Origin: Bacteroidales bacterium UBA4347 | GTDB taxonomy: Bacteria > Bacteroidota > Bacteroidia > Bacteroidales > P3 | Direction: 5' to 3' | NCBI GenBank assembly: GCA_002394185.1 | Contig: DGTB01000189.1 | Location: 1-7,224, forward strand | Length of the DNA stretch: 7,224 bases | In this document: one piece after another, positions 1 through 7,092 of the stretch | Numbering within the stretch: the first letter of the stretch is position 1 | How the letters are laid out: each line of letters starts with the position of its first letter | Notes under the pieces: generated by a model | Told to the model about the DNA's origin: nothing | The model's database searches: none | What the model saw: only the letters and a program-made list of their open reading frames with translations | Position numbers and translations under genes: made by a program

Positions 1-1664
1 TGCCCATGTGGGAGCTGGCCAGCCATGAGACGCACTGCATGATCGGCTACCACGCTGTGCCGATGATGCTCGAGGCCTATATCCACCTGGCCGAGCCCGA
101 CGGCACGCTGGCGGGCTACACGCCGAAGCAGATGCTCGACGCCATGGTGGCCACCAGCAACCGCACCGAGGCCCATCGTGCATACGCCGCGCAGGGTTAT
201 CTCTCGTCGGAGATTGACAACGAGAGCGTGAGCAAGACCCTCGAATACGCCTACGACGACTGGTGCATAGCCCAGATGGCCGAGATGGCTGGCGACACTG
301 CCACGGCCCGCACCTACTGGATTCGCATCCAGAGCTGGCAGAACATCATCGACAGCAACGGCTTCGCCCACGCCAAGCGCAACGGCGGCTGGGTGACGCC
401 CTTCGACCCCACCGAGGTCAACAACCACTATACCGAGGCCAACGCGTGGCAGTACAGCACATACGTGCCGCACGACATCGATGCGTGGGTCGCTAATCTT
501 GGCGGCAAGGACAAGGCCATCGAGTTCCTCGACAGCCTCTTCGAGGGCCGCAACGCCATGAGCGGCCGCGACCAGGCCGATGTCACCGGTCTCATCGGCA
601 TGTACGCCCATGGCAACGAGCCGAGTCACCATGCTGCCTGGCTCTACTCCCTGCTCGGCCAGCCCGAAAAGACCAAGCAATATGTGCACCGCATACTGAA
701 CGAGATGTACACCAGTGCCCCCGACGGCCTCTGCGGCAATGAGGACTGCGGCCAGATGAGTGCCTGGTATGTGCTGGCCGCCCTTGGCATGTACGAGGTC
801 TGCCCCGGCAGCGATGTATGGGTGGAGACCGAACCCTTGTTCAAGGTGGAAGGTTTTGAACGTTTGCCCCTCGCAGTGGTGCTGTCCGATCAGACCTGCC
901 CCGACAGCCTCCGCATCACCCCCTGCCCGGTCTTCGACGACTGGCGCATGCAGATGAAAGGGGAGAAAACGGGAGAGGTAAAGGTATACACCGACAAGGA
1001 GGTCCGGTTCTATTCGCCTTTCAAGAAGGATGGCGAGTTGAAGCTTGTGCAAGACTGCCTTGAGGGTAGGCACAATGTCACCTCGTTCGCGGTTCTTCCC
1101 GAAGCAAAGGAGGCTGATGTCACCTTTGCTGCTCAGGTTGAAGGACGGTTGATGTCACAGCCTGTGACGCAACACCTTGTGCGCACTTCGACCGACAAGC
1201 ACGTCACCTACCTCACGCAGCCCGCTCCGCAGTACACGGAGAACGGTCCCGAGGGCATGGTGGACAATATCTTCGGCACCACCAACTACCGCATCGGCGG
1301 TTGGCAGGGCTGGCAGGAGGACATGGTGGCCATGGTTGAACTGGACAAGGTGCAGGCCGTTCACACCGTTGGCGTGGACTGCCTGGAGAACATGCGCTCG
1401 TGGGTCTTCTTCCCGAAGAGCGTAAGGGTGGAATACAGCCTCGACGGCCAGGAGTGGCAGCCCTACGGCGAGGTGGAGAACACGCAGTTCGCCGCCGTGC
1501 ATGCCCGCCAGGAAGAGAGTGTGCAGCATACCTTCGCCGTTAACGGTTCGGCGAAAGCAAAATATTTGAAAGTAACAGTCAAGAACTATGGCTCGCTGCC
1601 CCAATGGCACGTCAGCGCCGGGCAGCAGGCATGGGTCTTTGTGGATGAAATAATAGTTAAATAG
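1..1664 (+). CDS. GH92 family alpha-mannosidase with C-terminal discoidin-like (F5/8 type C) module, 5'-truncated by window
   Basis: Calcium-dependent exo-alpha-mannosidase of glycoside hydrolase family 92, which in Bacteroidota removes mannose from N-glycans or fungal mannan in the periplasm or at the cell surface. The frame is open from base 3; the Met at base 6 is internal, because the family motif (MWEL...ET..M.GYHAVP) starts there. Roughly the first 400 residues, including any signal peptide, are missing. Counting from that Met, family motifs are TEANAWQY (143-150, its Glu placed as the likely catalytic acid), GNEPSHH (203-209) and GLCGNEDCGQMSAW (241-254, acidic pair expected in the active site). 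Residues about 285-395 form an unassigned linker or small beta domain. Residues about 400-552 resemble the F5/8C module often fused to beta-hexosaminidases (DNIFGTTNYR, WQGW, FFPKSVRVEYSLDG). The small lipoprotein gene begins two bases after the TAG, suggesting one operon. Family assignment is near certain; linkage specificity cannot be told. Confidence 0.95.
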   Translation, partial: PMWELASHETHCMIGYHAVPMMLEAYIHLAEPDGTLAGYTPKQMLDAMVATSNRTEAHRAYAAQGYLSSEIDNESVSKTLEYAYDDWCIAQMAEMAGDTATARTYWIRIQSWQNIIDSNGFAHAKRNGGWVTPFDPTEVNNHYTEANAWQYSTYVPHDIDAWVANLGGKDKAIEFLDSLFEGRNAMSGRDQADVTGLIGMYAHGNEPSHHAAWLYSLLGQPEKTKQYVHRILNEMYTSAPDGLCGNEDCGQMSAWYVLAALGMYEVCPGSDVWVETEPLFKVEGFERLPLAVVLSDQTCPDSLRITPCPVFDDWRMQMKGEKTGEVKVYTDKEVRFYSPFKKDGELKLVQDCLEGRHNVTSFAVLPEAKEADVTFAAQVEGRLMSQPVTQHLVRTSTDKHVTYLTQPAPQYTENGPEGMVDNIFGTTNYRIGGWQGWQEDMVAMVELDKVQAVHTVGVDCLENMRSWVFFPKSVRVEYSLDGQEWQPYGEVENTQFAAVHARQEESVQHTFAVNGSAKAKYLKVTVKNYGSLPQWHVSAGQQAWVFVDEIIVK

Positions 1665-1666
1665 AG

Positions 1667-1885
1667 ATGAAAAAGATATTCTTCAGCATTGCGGCCCTGA
1701 TGGCCGTGGTTTTCCTCGCTTCGTGCGACAGCAAGCTGTGCTACTGCTATGAGTATGGTTACGAGACGGAGGTCTATGTCAACACCGACACTCCGTGCAG
1801 TTCCATGGGTCATGGAGAACGTGGCTGCGTGGAGAGCTATGAGCGCATGGATCCCGGCCAGGTGGCGTTGAATCCTACGCTATAG
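1667..1885 (+). CDS. Small Cys/Tyr-rich lipoprotein of unknown function (72 aa)
   Basis: The product starts MKKIFF, has a hydrophobic stretch at about 4-18 and a lipobox LASC (17-20), so it should be cleaved before Cys20 and lipid-anchored. The mature chain is only 53 residues, with four more cysteines (25, 27, 44, 54) and six tyrosines, five of them within residues 26-37 (CYCYEYGY...VY). The cysteines could form two disulfides in the periplasm or bind a ligand; this is inference. No known domain is recognised. The residues after Cys20 (DSK) do not match the acidic surface-export signals described for Bacteroidota lipoproteins, so a periplasm-facing location is slightly favoured. The ATG lies two bases after the mannosidase stop behind an A/T-rich leader without a Shine-Dalgarno site, which is normal in this phylum. 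Its TAG overlaps the TAG of the opposing gene by six bases. A signal peptide with lipobox plus tight spacing makes a real gene likely. Confidence 0.82.
   Translation: MKKIFFSIAALMAVVFLASCDSKLCYCYEYGYETEVYVNTDTPCSSMGHGERGCVESYERMDPGQVALNPTL
1880..1885. other. Convergent gene overlap: palindrome CTATAG carrying both TAG stop codons
   Basis: Read on the plus strand, 1883-1885 is TAG, ending the small lipoprotein. Read on the minus strand, 1882-1880 is TAG, ending the glycosidase. The six-base palindrome therefore closes both genes and no intergenic space exists. A short 5-bp inverted repeat (TCCTA 1873-1877, TAGGA 1883-1887) surrounds it but has no following T tract, so it is not a convincing terminator. 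Confidence 0.95.
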
Positions 1886-2737
1886 GAGCAGAATGGCGTT
1901 CGACACCGGGCGCTGGCCTTCGTGGTCGTGCCTGTTGTTGTCGGAGGGGTAGTTTACTACTCCCTTGTCTTTGATATACATGGTTGAGGAGCCTCCGCCG
2001 TCGAGATTGATGGCTTCGGAACACCCCAACCAACGCATCACCCTTTCCAGTTCGGGAAGGGTGAACCCTTCTGCTTTGTGTTTGAAACGGCCGTCGGCTA
2101 CGAGCAATACGGTGGTGCCGTCGGGGCGCAGGCCAAGGGCGGTGCGGTTGTGACGGTTGGTGACGAAGGTGCGGTCGTCGCGCTGGGGCACATACTGCCC
2201 TTCGCGGAGCAGCATGGGGCCTGCGGTCATGATGTCGCCGTGGGAGAGGAGGTTTTCCCACGTGCGGTTGCTGTCGGGCACCCACAGGCGGGTGGGCCCG
2301 AGGGTCAACGTGGCGTACTGGTAGTATTTGCGGTTCACGCTGTCGTTCTTCTGTGGGGTGTTCTCGCCCAGCAGTTGGCCGTCGATGCGCAGGTAGCAGA
2401 TGGGGTTCCCCTTGTCCATATCGAAGAAGGAGCCGTTGACGGCGGCATAGGCCTGCTGGCGTTCGGCGAGGGTGTCGACAGGAGTTAGTATCGAGTCATA
2501 CGCAAAGGCGAGCCGTCGAGGCGAACCGGCAGGAATCTCGATGACAAACAGGTGCTGTGCCGAGCAGAAGAGTTCGCCTTCGCCGAAGTGATAGTTTTTG
2601 AAGACAAAGCCGTCGAGACTGTCGGTGCTCCACTCGGCATTGACAATGCGGAGTGAATCGTTGCTGTAGTCCACCGTCTGCGAGCATGCCGACAGGCACC
2701 AGACTGTAAGCAGGGCCAGTGTAAATAGTCGCTTCAT
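1880..2737 (-). CDS. Phosphodiester glycosidase family lipoprotein (NAGPA / DUF2233 domain), 285 aa
   Basis: Lipoprotein with the catalytic domain of the N-acetylglucosamine-1-phosphodiester alpha-N-acetylglucosaminidase family (PF09992), whose mammalian member removes GlcNAc from GlcNAc-1-P-6-mannose. Bacterial substrates are mostly unknown. The signal peptide is MKRLFTLALLTVW with lipobox LSAC, giving a lipidated Cys18. Family motifs are VNGSFF (100-105), RTALGLRPDG (198-207), LLVADGR (211-217) and the hallmark NLDGGGSSTM (244-253); the chain ends soon after GQRPVSNAILLL, as is usual. The frame stays open upstream to base 3001, but that part lies inside tamB and lacks a signal peptide, so the ATG at 2737-2735 is chosen. 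It overlaps the tamB TGA as ATGA, implying translational coupling. The stop overlaps that of the convergent lipoprotein gene. Family assignment is firm; substrate and role are not. Confidence 0.94.
   Translation of the reverse strand: MKRLFTLALLTVWCLSACSQTVDYSNDSLRIVNAEWSTDSLDGFVFKNYHFGEGELFCSAQHLFVIEIPAGSPRRLAFAYDSILTPVDTLAERQQAYAAVNGSFFDMDKGNPICYLRIDGQLLGENTPQKNDSVNRKYYQYATLTLGPTRLWVPDSNRTWENLLSHGDIMTAGPMLLREGQYVPQRDDRTFVTNRHNRTALGLRPDGTTVLLVADGRFKHKAEGFTLPELERVMRWLGCSEAINLDGGGSSTMYIKDKGVVNYPSDNNRHDHEGQRPVSNAILLL
2038..2064 (+). other. Strong inverted repeat within the glycosidase gene; possible terminator for plus-strand transcripts
   Basis: Bases 2038-2048 (TCACCCTTTCC) pair with 2054-2064 (GGGAAGGGTGA) over 11 base pairs, with one G-U wobble in plus-strand RNA and a 5-base loop. 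In minus-strand RNA the wobble becomes an A-C mismatch, so the fold favours the transcript running out of the mannosidase/lipoprotein operon, about 155 bases past its last stop. The next 20 bases contain 10 T but no unbroken T tract. The structure is visible; a terminator role is speculative, and the bases also encode conserved protein sequence. Confidence 0.35.
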
Positions 2738-2754
2738 TTTTTCTTCTTGTTTTT
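2734..2754 (-). promoter_or_regulatory. ATGA stop/start overlap with A-rich initiation region
   Basis: The tamB TGA (2736-2734) and the glycosidase ATG (2737-2735) share bases as ATGA. The 17 bases just upstream of the ATG (2754-2738, minus strand) are 16 purines, mostly A, with one AAGAAG. Bacteroidota use weak Shine-Dalgarno pairing and favour A-rich unstructured leaders, so this tract is probably the initiation region, while also encoding the last lysines of TamB. Re-initiation by ribosomes finishing tamB is inferred. Confidence 0.7.
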
Positions 2755-5700
2755 GCGTTTGAAGAGGTCGCTCCAACGGTCGAAATCCTTGGTCAGTTTC
2801 AGACCGGCCCCCTGCTTGTAGGGCAGGTCGATGCGGGTATAGTCGTTGGTATTGGTGCGGTTGTATGCGAAGAGGTGGATGACGGAACTGAGACGGTAGC
2901 CTATGAGAGCGTCGATGACGGCACCGTTCACTGTGCCGGCTTCCAGCTCGCGGCTTTCGCCACCGTAGCCCAAGGTGCTCTCCAGATACCAGCGCCCCCA
3001 ATCCTTGCTGATGTTTACATCCAACTGTTGGTTGGTGTATTCGTTGGCCGATTTGTAGTCAATGTTTACGTCGACAAACTGTACCATATCCGTCAGGCTG
3101 TTGCCGACAAAGGAAGTGACGGCTCCGAGGGCATCGGCGCCGCCGGAGGTCTGGCTGTTGTTGCTGTTGACATTGTAGAAGCTGCCGGTGATAAGAAGCG
3201 AGAGGGTCTGGTTGAGCATGTCGCGCTCATTGTTTCGGTCGATATAGGCAAATACCTCTTCTTCCACACTCTGGTCGGCCTTCGGAAGGCGTAGGTCGAA
3301 GCCGATCTTCGGGTCGCGAAGGGTGCCGGAAATGGATATGATGTTGTCTACCTGCAAATTCTTTTGCGTGTTGTCGATGCTTGAGAGGCTTCCTGTCAGG
3401 GTTGAGAGGTTGACCCTTTGCGAATACACAGCCTGCAGGTCGAAGCGGGCATCCGGCAGATTGCCTTGGAAGTTCAGGTTGCTGCCGTTTTCAATGGTGA
3501 AGCGTTTCTCGTATACCGAGAAGAGCCCCACCTTCATCAAGCCTGACGAAATGACGTAGTTGCCCAATACCTGGGGGCTGCCGTTGCCGTTGAGGTTGAG
3601 GTGAAGGTCGCCGGCACCGGTGGCGCCCACGTTCACGCCCACCTCCTTGAAGTCCATTGGCAGGTTGAGTTTCACGTCCGGTGTGATGTTGAGGTCCAGC
3701 TCCAGGTCAAAGTCCGCCCGGCGCTCTTTGTCTTCGCCATGGGTCTCGTCGACAGGCTCGTCGTTGACGAATGATATGTAATTTTGCGATTTGACGCTCT
3801 GTTGATAGCTGATGGGCACCGTCAATTCGCATCCGGGATTGGTGCGTGCTCGGACATCGATGTTCAGGTGGTTCACCGGGCCTGTCACCCGGCCGTCGGC
3901 CGAGGCAAAGAGCCTCCCATAGAACTGTTCTCCGCTCTTGCGGTCCAACACCATCAGGTTGTCTGTCGTTACTCCCAGATTCAGCACCAGCTCCTGTTCG
4001 GGCGTCAACTCGATAGTGCCGTTGGCCAGCGCAATGTTCGACTGCGGGTCGCGAATGACGAAATCCTTCAATGTGACGGTGTTGTTATACAGACGTATAC
4101 TGTCTGCTATACGGTATGTTACGTTGGTAATGTCAACCTTCAGAGACCCGTCTTCAACGAGGGCGTCGCCAAGAATCAACGGGTTGTTGACGGTACCGGT
4201 CACACTGAAGTCGCCACTCAGTTTGCCGTCCACATGGCTCGAAAATGAGCTGACGAGCGGCTTGGCCATGGCCAAAGAAAAGTCTTTCAGGCGTATGTCG
4301 AAAGTCATCCCGGGGTCCTTTTGCCCCAGTTCGAGCCATCCGTTGGCATTCACTTGGTTGTTCTTGAGGTCCAGCTGCAACATCCCCAGCTCCGAATTCC
4401 AGTTGCTGACAAGTTGCATTGTGCCAAGAGCCTGTTCATTCACGTGGCAGCTGTCGATTTCCAGGTTGGCATTGAAGTAGGGGGTCTCGTCGAGACCGTG
4501 AAGTGCGAAGGTCCCCCCGATGTCTCCCCTTATGTCAAGCGGGCTGTCCTGAAGCAGGAGGTCGCTCAGCAGGTTAAGGCTGAAACGGTTGAACGTCAGG
4601 TCTACGTGGTCGCCGGGTTGTCCGGTGAGGCTCAGGTTGGCATTGATTTGTTGCTCCTCGCTTTCGATGCTGATTCGCTCGCCTACGATGCCGATACGCC
4701 CGTCATTGACCAAGGTAAGCCCTTCTGTGGACAGGCGCCACGGTGTATCACCGATGAAGAACAGCGGGTTCAGCACCTGAATGGTGTTGCCCTCCAAACC
4801 CAGCACCAGATCGCCCATCGACGGGCTCTCGTTGTTGCCCCATGTAAGTTTGGCCGTGGCAAGTGAAGGCTTGCTGCTGAGGGTCAGTTTCACCCTGTCC
4901 ATCAGCTCCATTCTGCCCACGTTCATTTCCTGTGTCTCCACCTGTAGCACATAGCGGTCTCCGATGCTGCGGCCGTTGATTCCTATGTCGTTCAGCTTGA
5001 GGCTGCCAATGCTGACTGAGTCGCTTACCGCCACAAGCTTCACCTGCTCGCCGAAATTGTAGGAGCCGTCGATCCTTGTCCCGCGGGCTATGTTGATGCC
5101 GTCCACTAGGCCGTGCAGGATGCTTCCGTCGTCGAGCCATCGCACCTGATAGGCCAGTGTACGGTCGGCAAGGCAGGCAACGGCGGCACTGTCAAGCGGC
5201 TCTTCGCCGGCAAACATCTCCGGCATATACAGCTGGCCGAAGTATTTCACAATCAGCGGCAAGTCGGTATATTTGAACTGGCCGCGGATGTCAACGTCGG
5301 CAAGGTCGCTCTCCAGGTCAATATCCTTGCCGTGCTCGTCTGTCTCTATCGTCAGGTCGATATTTTTCACCCGCATGTCGCCGTATCGTGTACCGCGGGC
5401 TTTCACGGTTCCGTTCATCTCTTCGAGGCTGTTGCCTTTCAGGCGTGCTGTGAGTTGGGTGGCCAGGGGGTGGGGGAGGAGGCCGAGGTCGAGATGGTCG
5501 ATGGCGGCATCGAGGTTGAATCCCTTGGTACTGTCGGCGAGGGCGGCCAGAAGCTCTACCGAAAGCATGGCCAGGGTGTCGCTTGACTCCACCTTCATGT
5601 TCAGCTCGCCGCCTTTCAGACGCCCGTTGATGCTGGCGGCGCTGAGGGGGTGGCCTTTCACCACGCTGTTGGTCAGGTGGCCATCCATGGCGAGGTCGAG

Positions 5701-7092
5701 ACGATGACGCCAGTTTTTGAGGCCTTTCAGTTCACCAAGCCATTTGCCATCCACGCTCAGGTCGAAACCGCTGCGTGTCAGCCACTCGGTGCGCAGCAGG
5801 TCCAGACCGAGGCCGTCGCTGCCGGCGTCGAGGGTGAAGTGGTAGCCCGCGGGAGTGTGCCGCAGTGTGGCATCGGTGCTGATCTGCCCCAACCGGCAGT
5901 CGGCCAGCATATTCACCGCTGCGTTGTCCTTGATGCCACCGCGCACCGTGGCGCTGAGATTCAGCGTGCCCATGTCCTCGAGGAGCTGCTCGACGGCCCG
6001 GCCAAGGGCTATCTTGCCCGTGAGGGGCTGCAGGTCGGCGGCATTGGTACGCAGATGCTCTATGTCGACATCGAAGGTCGTGGTGTCGATTCGGGGCAAC
6101 CCGCGCACGGTGCCCACGACAAGCGCCGACGAGGCCTCGCCCCAGCGCACCATCATGTCGGTCGTCAACGAGTCGATGGTGCCTGTCGCCGTGCCCTCGG
6201 CCTCGGCCACAGCGTCGATGCCCCAAAGCACAGGCGCCCAGTAGGCCACGTCGCTCATCTGCACCCGCGTCCCTTCCTTCAACACCGCATTGTGCTGCAC
6301 CGTGGAGACGTATCCGTTGATACCTTTCCACGTATTGTAGCGCAGTTCGGCGTCGGTGACAATCGTGCTGGCTCCGGTCTCCACCCTCATGTTGTGCGCT
6401 ATGATGCCGTAGGGGCTCACGTGGACGTCGCCCTTCAGGTCGCGCAGTATGAATCCGCTGCGCTCGCGCGTGGCGAACCGGACAATGCGGCAGGTGACGT
6501 CGTCGTTCTTCACCAGCACATCCTTGATTTTTGCATTGATCTCGAAAAACTCCATGTGCGGTATCTGCACACCGTAGGGATAAACCGTTTTGCGGTGGTC
6601 CGGCAGGTCCATCTTGTAGTGCACATTGTCCATAATCAGAGTCTTGGCCTTTACCACGAAAGGCTCGTGCTTCTTCGATGACTGCTGCTTGGATTTCTTC
6701 TTGTAGTAGTCTATCAGGAATTTCAGGTTGATATCATTCCCGCCATGGGTCTCGAAGTGGTAATAGGCATTCTTCAGGCGCACATAATCCAGGTCCAACC
6801 CGTGGCCGTCAAAGGGAAAATGCGAAAAGCGCACATGGATTGCCTCCCCGTTGAAAATAGTGTCGTTCGTCGGCGACACCCACAGCACATGGTCGAGCAG
6901 CAGGTGGTCGAACGGCATCGCATGCAGCGACCCGATGCGCAACTCGCCGCCCCACTCCTTCGAAAAATAATTCCCCGCCACAGCGCCGGCAAACGACTGC
7001 ACAATAGAGTAATTGACCAGTGCCACAACGATATACACCGTCAGCCCCAGCGCCAATAACACTCGCGAGATTATCTTCCAAACCCTTTTCAC
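2734..7092 (-). CDS. tamB: TamB-family translocation/assembly module protein (DUF490, AsmA-like), 1452 aa
   Basis: Large envelope protein, anchored in the inner membrane and spanning the periplasm as a beta-rich groove. In Proteobacteria TamB works with the Omp85 protein TamA and, with YhdP and YdbH, in phospholipid transport to the outer membrane. A basic start (MKRVWK) precedes one membrane anchor at about 8-30; a Lys-rich stretch lies at 131-142; then come many short beta-strand segments. The conserved C-terminal TamB domain runs from about 990 to 1440, with GNYVISSGLMKVGLF (about 1177-1191), DPKIGFDLRLP (1260-1270) and AGLKLTKDFDRW near the end. The tail is KRKNKKKK. The start codon is GTG (7092-7090): an in-frame TGA sits at 7107-7105 and the next in-frame Met (about residue 59) would remove the anchor. 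Length is ordinary for Bacteroidota TamB. It overlaps the downstream lipoprotein gene by ATGA. GC content varies strongly along the gene. Family is sure; orthology in function to E. coli TamB is inferred. Confidence 0.94.
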   Translation of the reverse strand: MKRVWKIISRVLLALGLTVYIVVALVNYSIVQSFAGAVAGNYFSKEWGGELRIGSLHAMPFDHLLLDHVLWVSPTNDTIFNGEAIHVRFSHFPFDGHGLDLDYVRLKNAYYHFETHGGNDINLKFLIDYYKKKSKQQSSKKHEPFVVKAKTLIMDNVHYKMDLPDHRKTVYPYGVQIPHMEFFEINAKIKDVLVKNDDVTCRIVRFATRERSGFILRDLKGDVHVSPYGIIAHNMRVETGASTIVTDAELRYNTWKGINGYVSTVQHNAVLKEGTRVQMSDVAYWAPVLWGIDAVAEAEGTATGTIDSLTTDMMVRWGEASSALVVGTVRGLPRIDTTTFDVDIEHLRTNAADLQPLTGKIALGRAVEQLLEDMGTLNLSATVRGGIKDNAAVNMLADCRLGQISTDATLRHTPAGYHFTLDAGSDGLGLDLLRTEWLTRSGFDLSVDGKWLGELKGLKNWRHRLDLAMDGHLTNSVVKGHPLSAASINGRLKGGELNMKVESSDTLAMLSVELLAALADSTKGFNLDAAIDHLDLGLLPHPLATQLTARLKGNSLEEMNGTVKARGTRYGDMRVKNIDLTIETDEHGKDIDLESDLADVDIRGQFKYTDLPLIVKYFGQLYMPEMFAGEEPLDSAAVACLADRTLAYQVRWLDDGSILHGLVDGINIARGTRIDGSYNFGEQVKLVAVSDSVSIGSLKLNDIGINGRSIGDRYVLQVETQEMNVGRMELMDRVKLTLSSKPSLATAKLTWGNNESPSMGDLVLGLEGNTIQVLNPLFFIGDTPWRLSTEGLTLVNDGRIGIVGERISIESEEQQINANLSLTGQPGDHVDLTFNRFSLNLLSDLLLQDSPLDIRGDIGGTFALHGLDETPYFNANLEIDSCHVNEQALGTMQLVSNWNSELGMLQLDLKNNQVNANGWLELGQKDPGMTFDIRLKDFSLAMAKPLVSSFSSHVDGKLSGDFSVTGTVNNPLILGDALVEDGSLKVDITNVTYRIADSIRLYNNTVTLKDFVIRDPQSNIALANGTIELTPEQELVLNLGVTTDNLMVLDRKSGEQFYGRLFASADGRVTGPVNHLNIDVRARTNPGCELTVPISYQQSVKSQNYISFVNDEPVDETHGEDKERRADFDLELDLNITPDVKLNLPMDFKEVGVNVGATGAGDLHLNLNGNGSPQVLGNYVISSGLMKVGLFSVYEKRFTIENGSNLNFQGNLPDARFDLQAVYSQRVNLSTLTGSLSSIDNTQKNLQVDNIISISGTLRDPKIGFDLRLPKADQSVEEEVFAYIDRNNERDMLNQTLSLLITGSFYNVNSNNSQTSGGADALGAVTSFVGNSLTDMVQFVDVNIDYKSANEYTNQQLDVNISKDWGRWYLESTLGYGGESRELEAGTVNGAVIDALIGYRLSSVIHLFAYNRTNTNDYTRIDLPYKQGAGLKLTKDFDRWSDLFKRKNKKKK

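Noticed and set aside
1155..1610. 151-codon minus-strand open frame within the mannosidase gene
   Set aside because: Shadow of the discoidin-like module coding sequence; no start context, no signal peptide and no known motif.
1873..1887. TCCTA...TAGGA inverted repeat at the convergent junction as a bidirectional terminator
   Set aside because: The stem is only five base pairs, rich in A/T, and no T tract follows on either strand.
2738..3001. N-terminal extension of the glycosidase reading frame by 88 codons, upstream of its ATG
   Set aside because: It lies wholly inside tamB in another frame, is Arg/His/Pro-rich like a shadow frame, and would bury the clear lipoprotein signal peptide.
5457..5482. 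Second G-rich tract (plus strand) inside tamB as a G-quadruplex
   Set aside because: Only three clear runs of three or more G; explained by Pro/Leu/His codons of tamB.
5650..6681. 343-codon plus-strand open frame antisense to tamB, and other long antisense frames
   Set aside because: Composition is Val/His/Gly/Ala-rich without a recognisable domain. GC-rich codons in tamB generate such frames on the opposite strand; tamB itself has clear family features.
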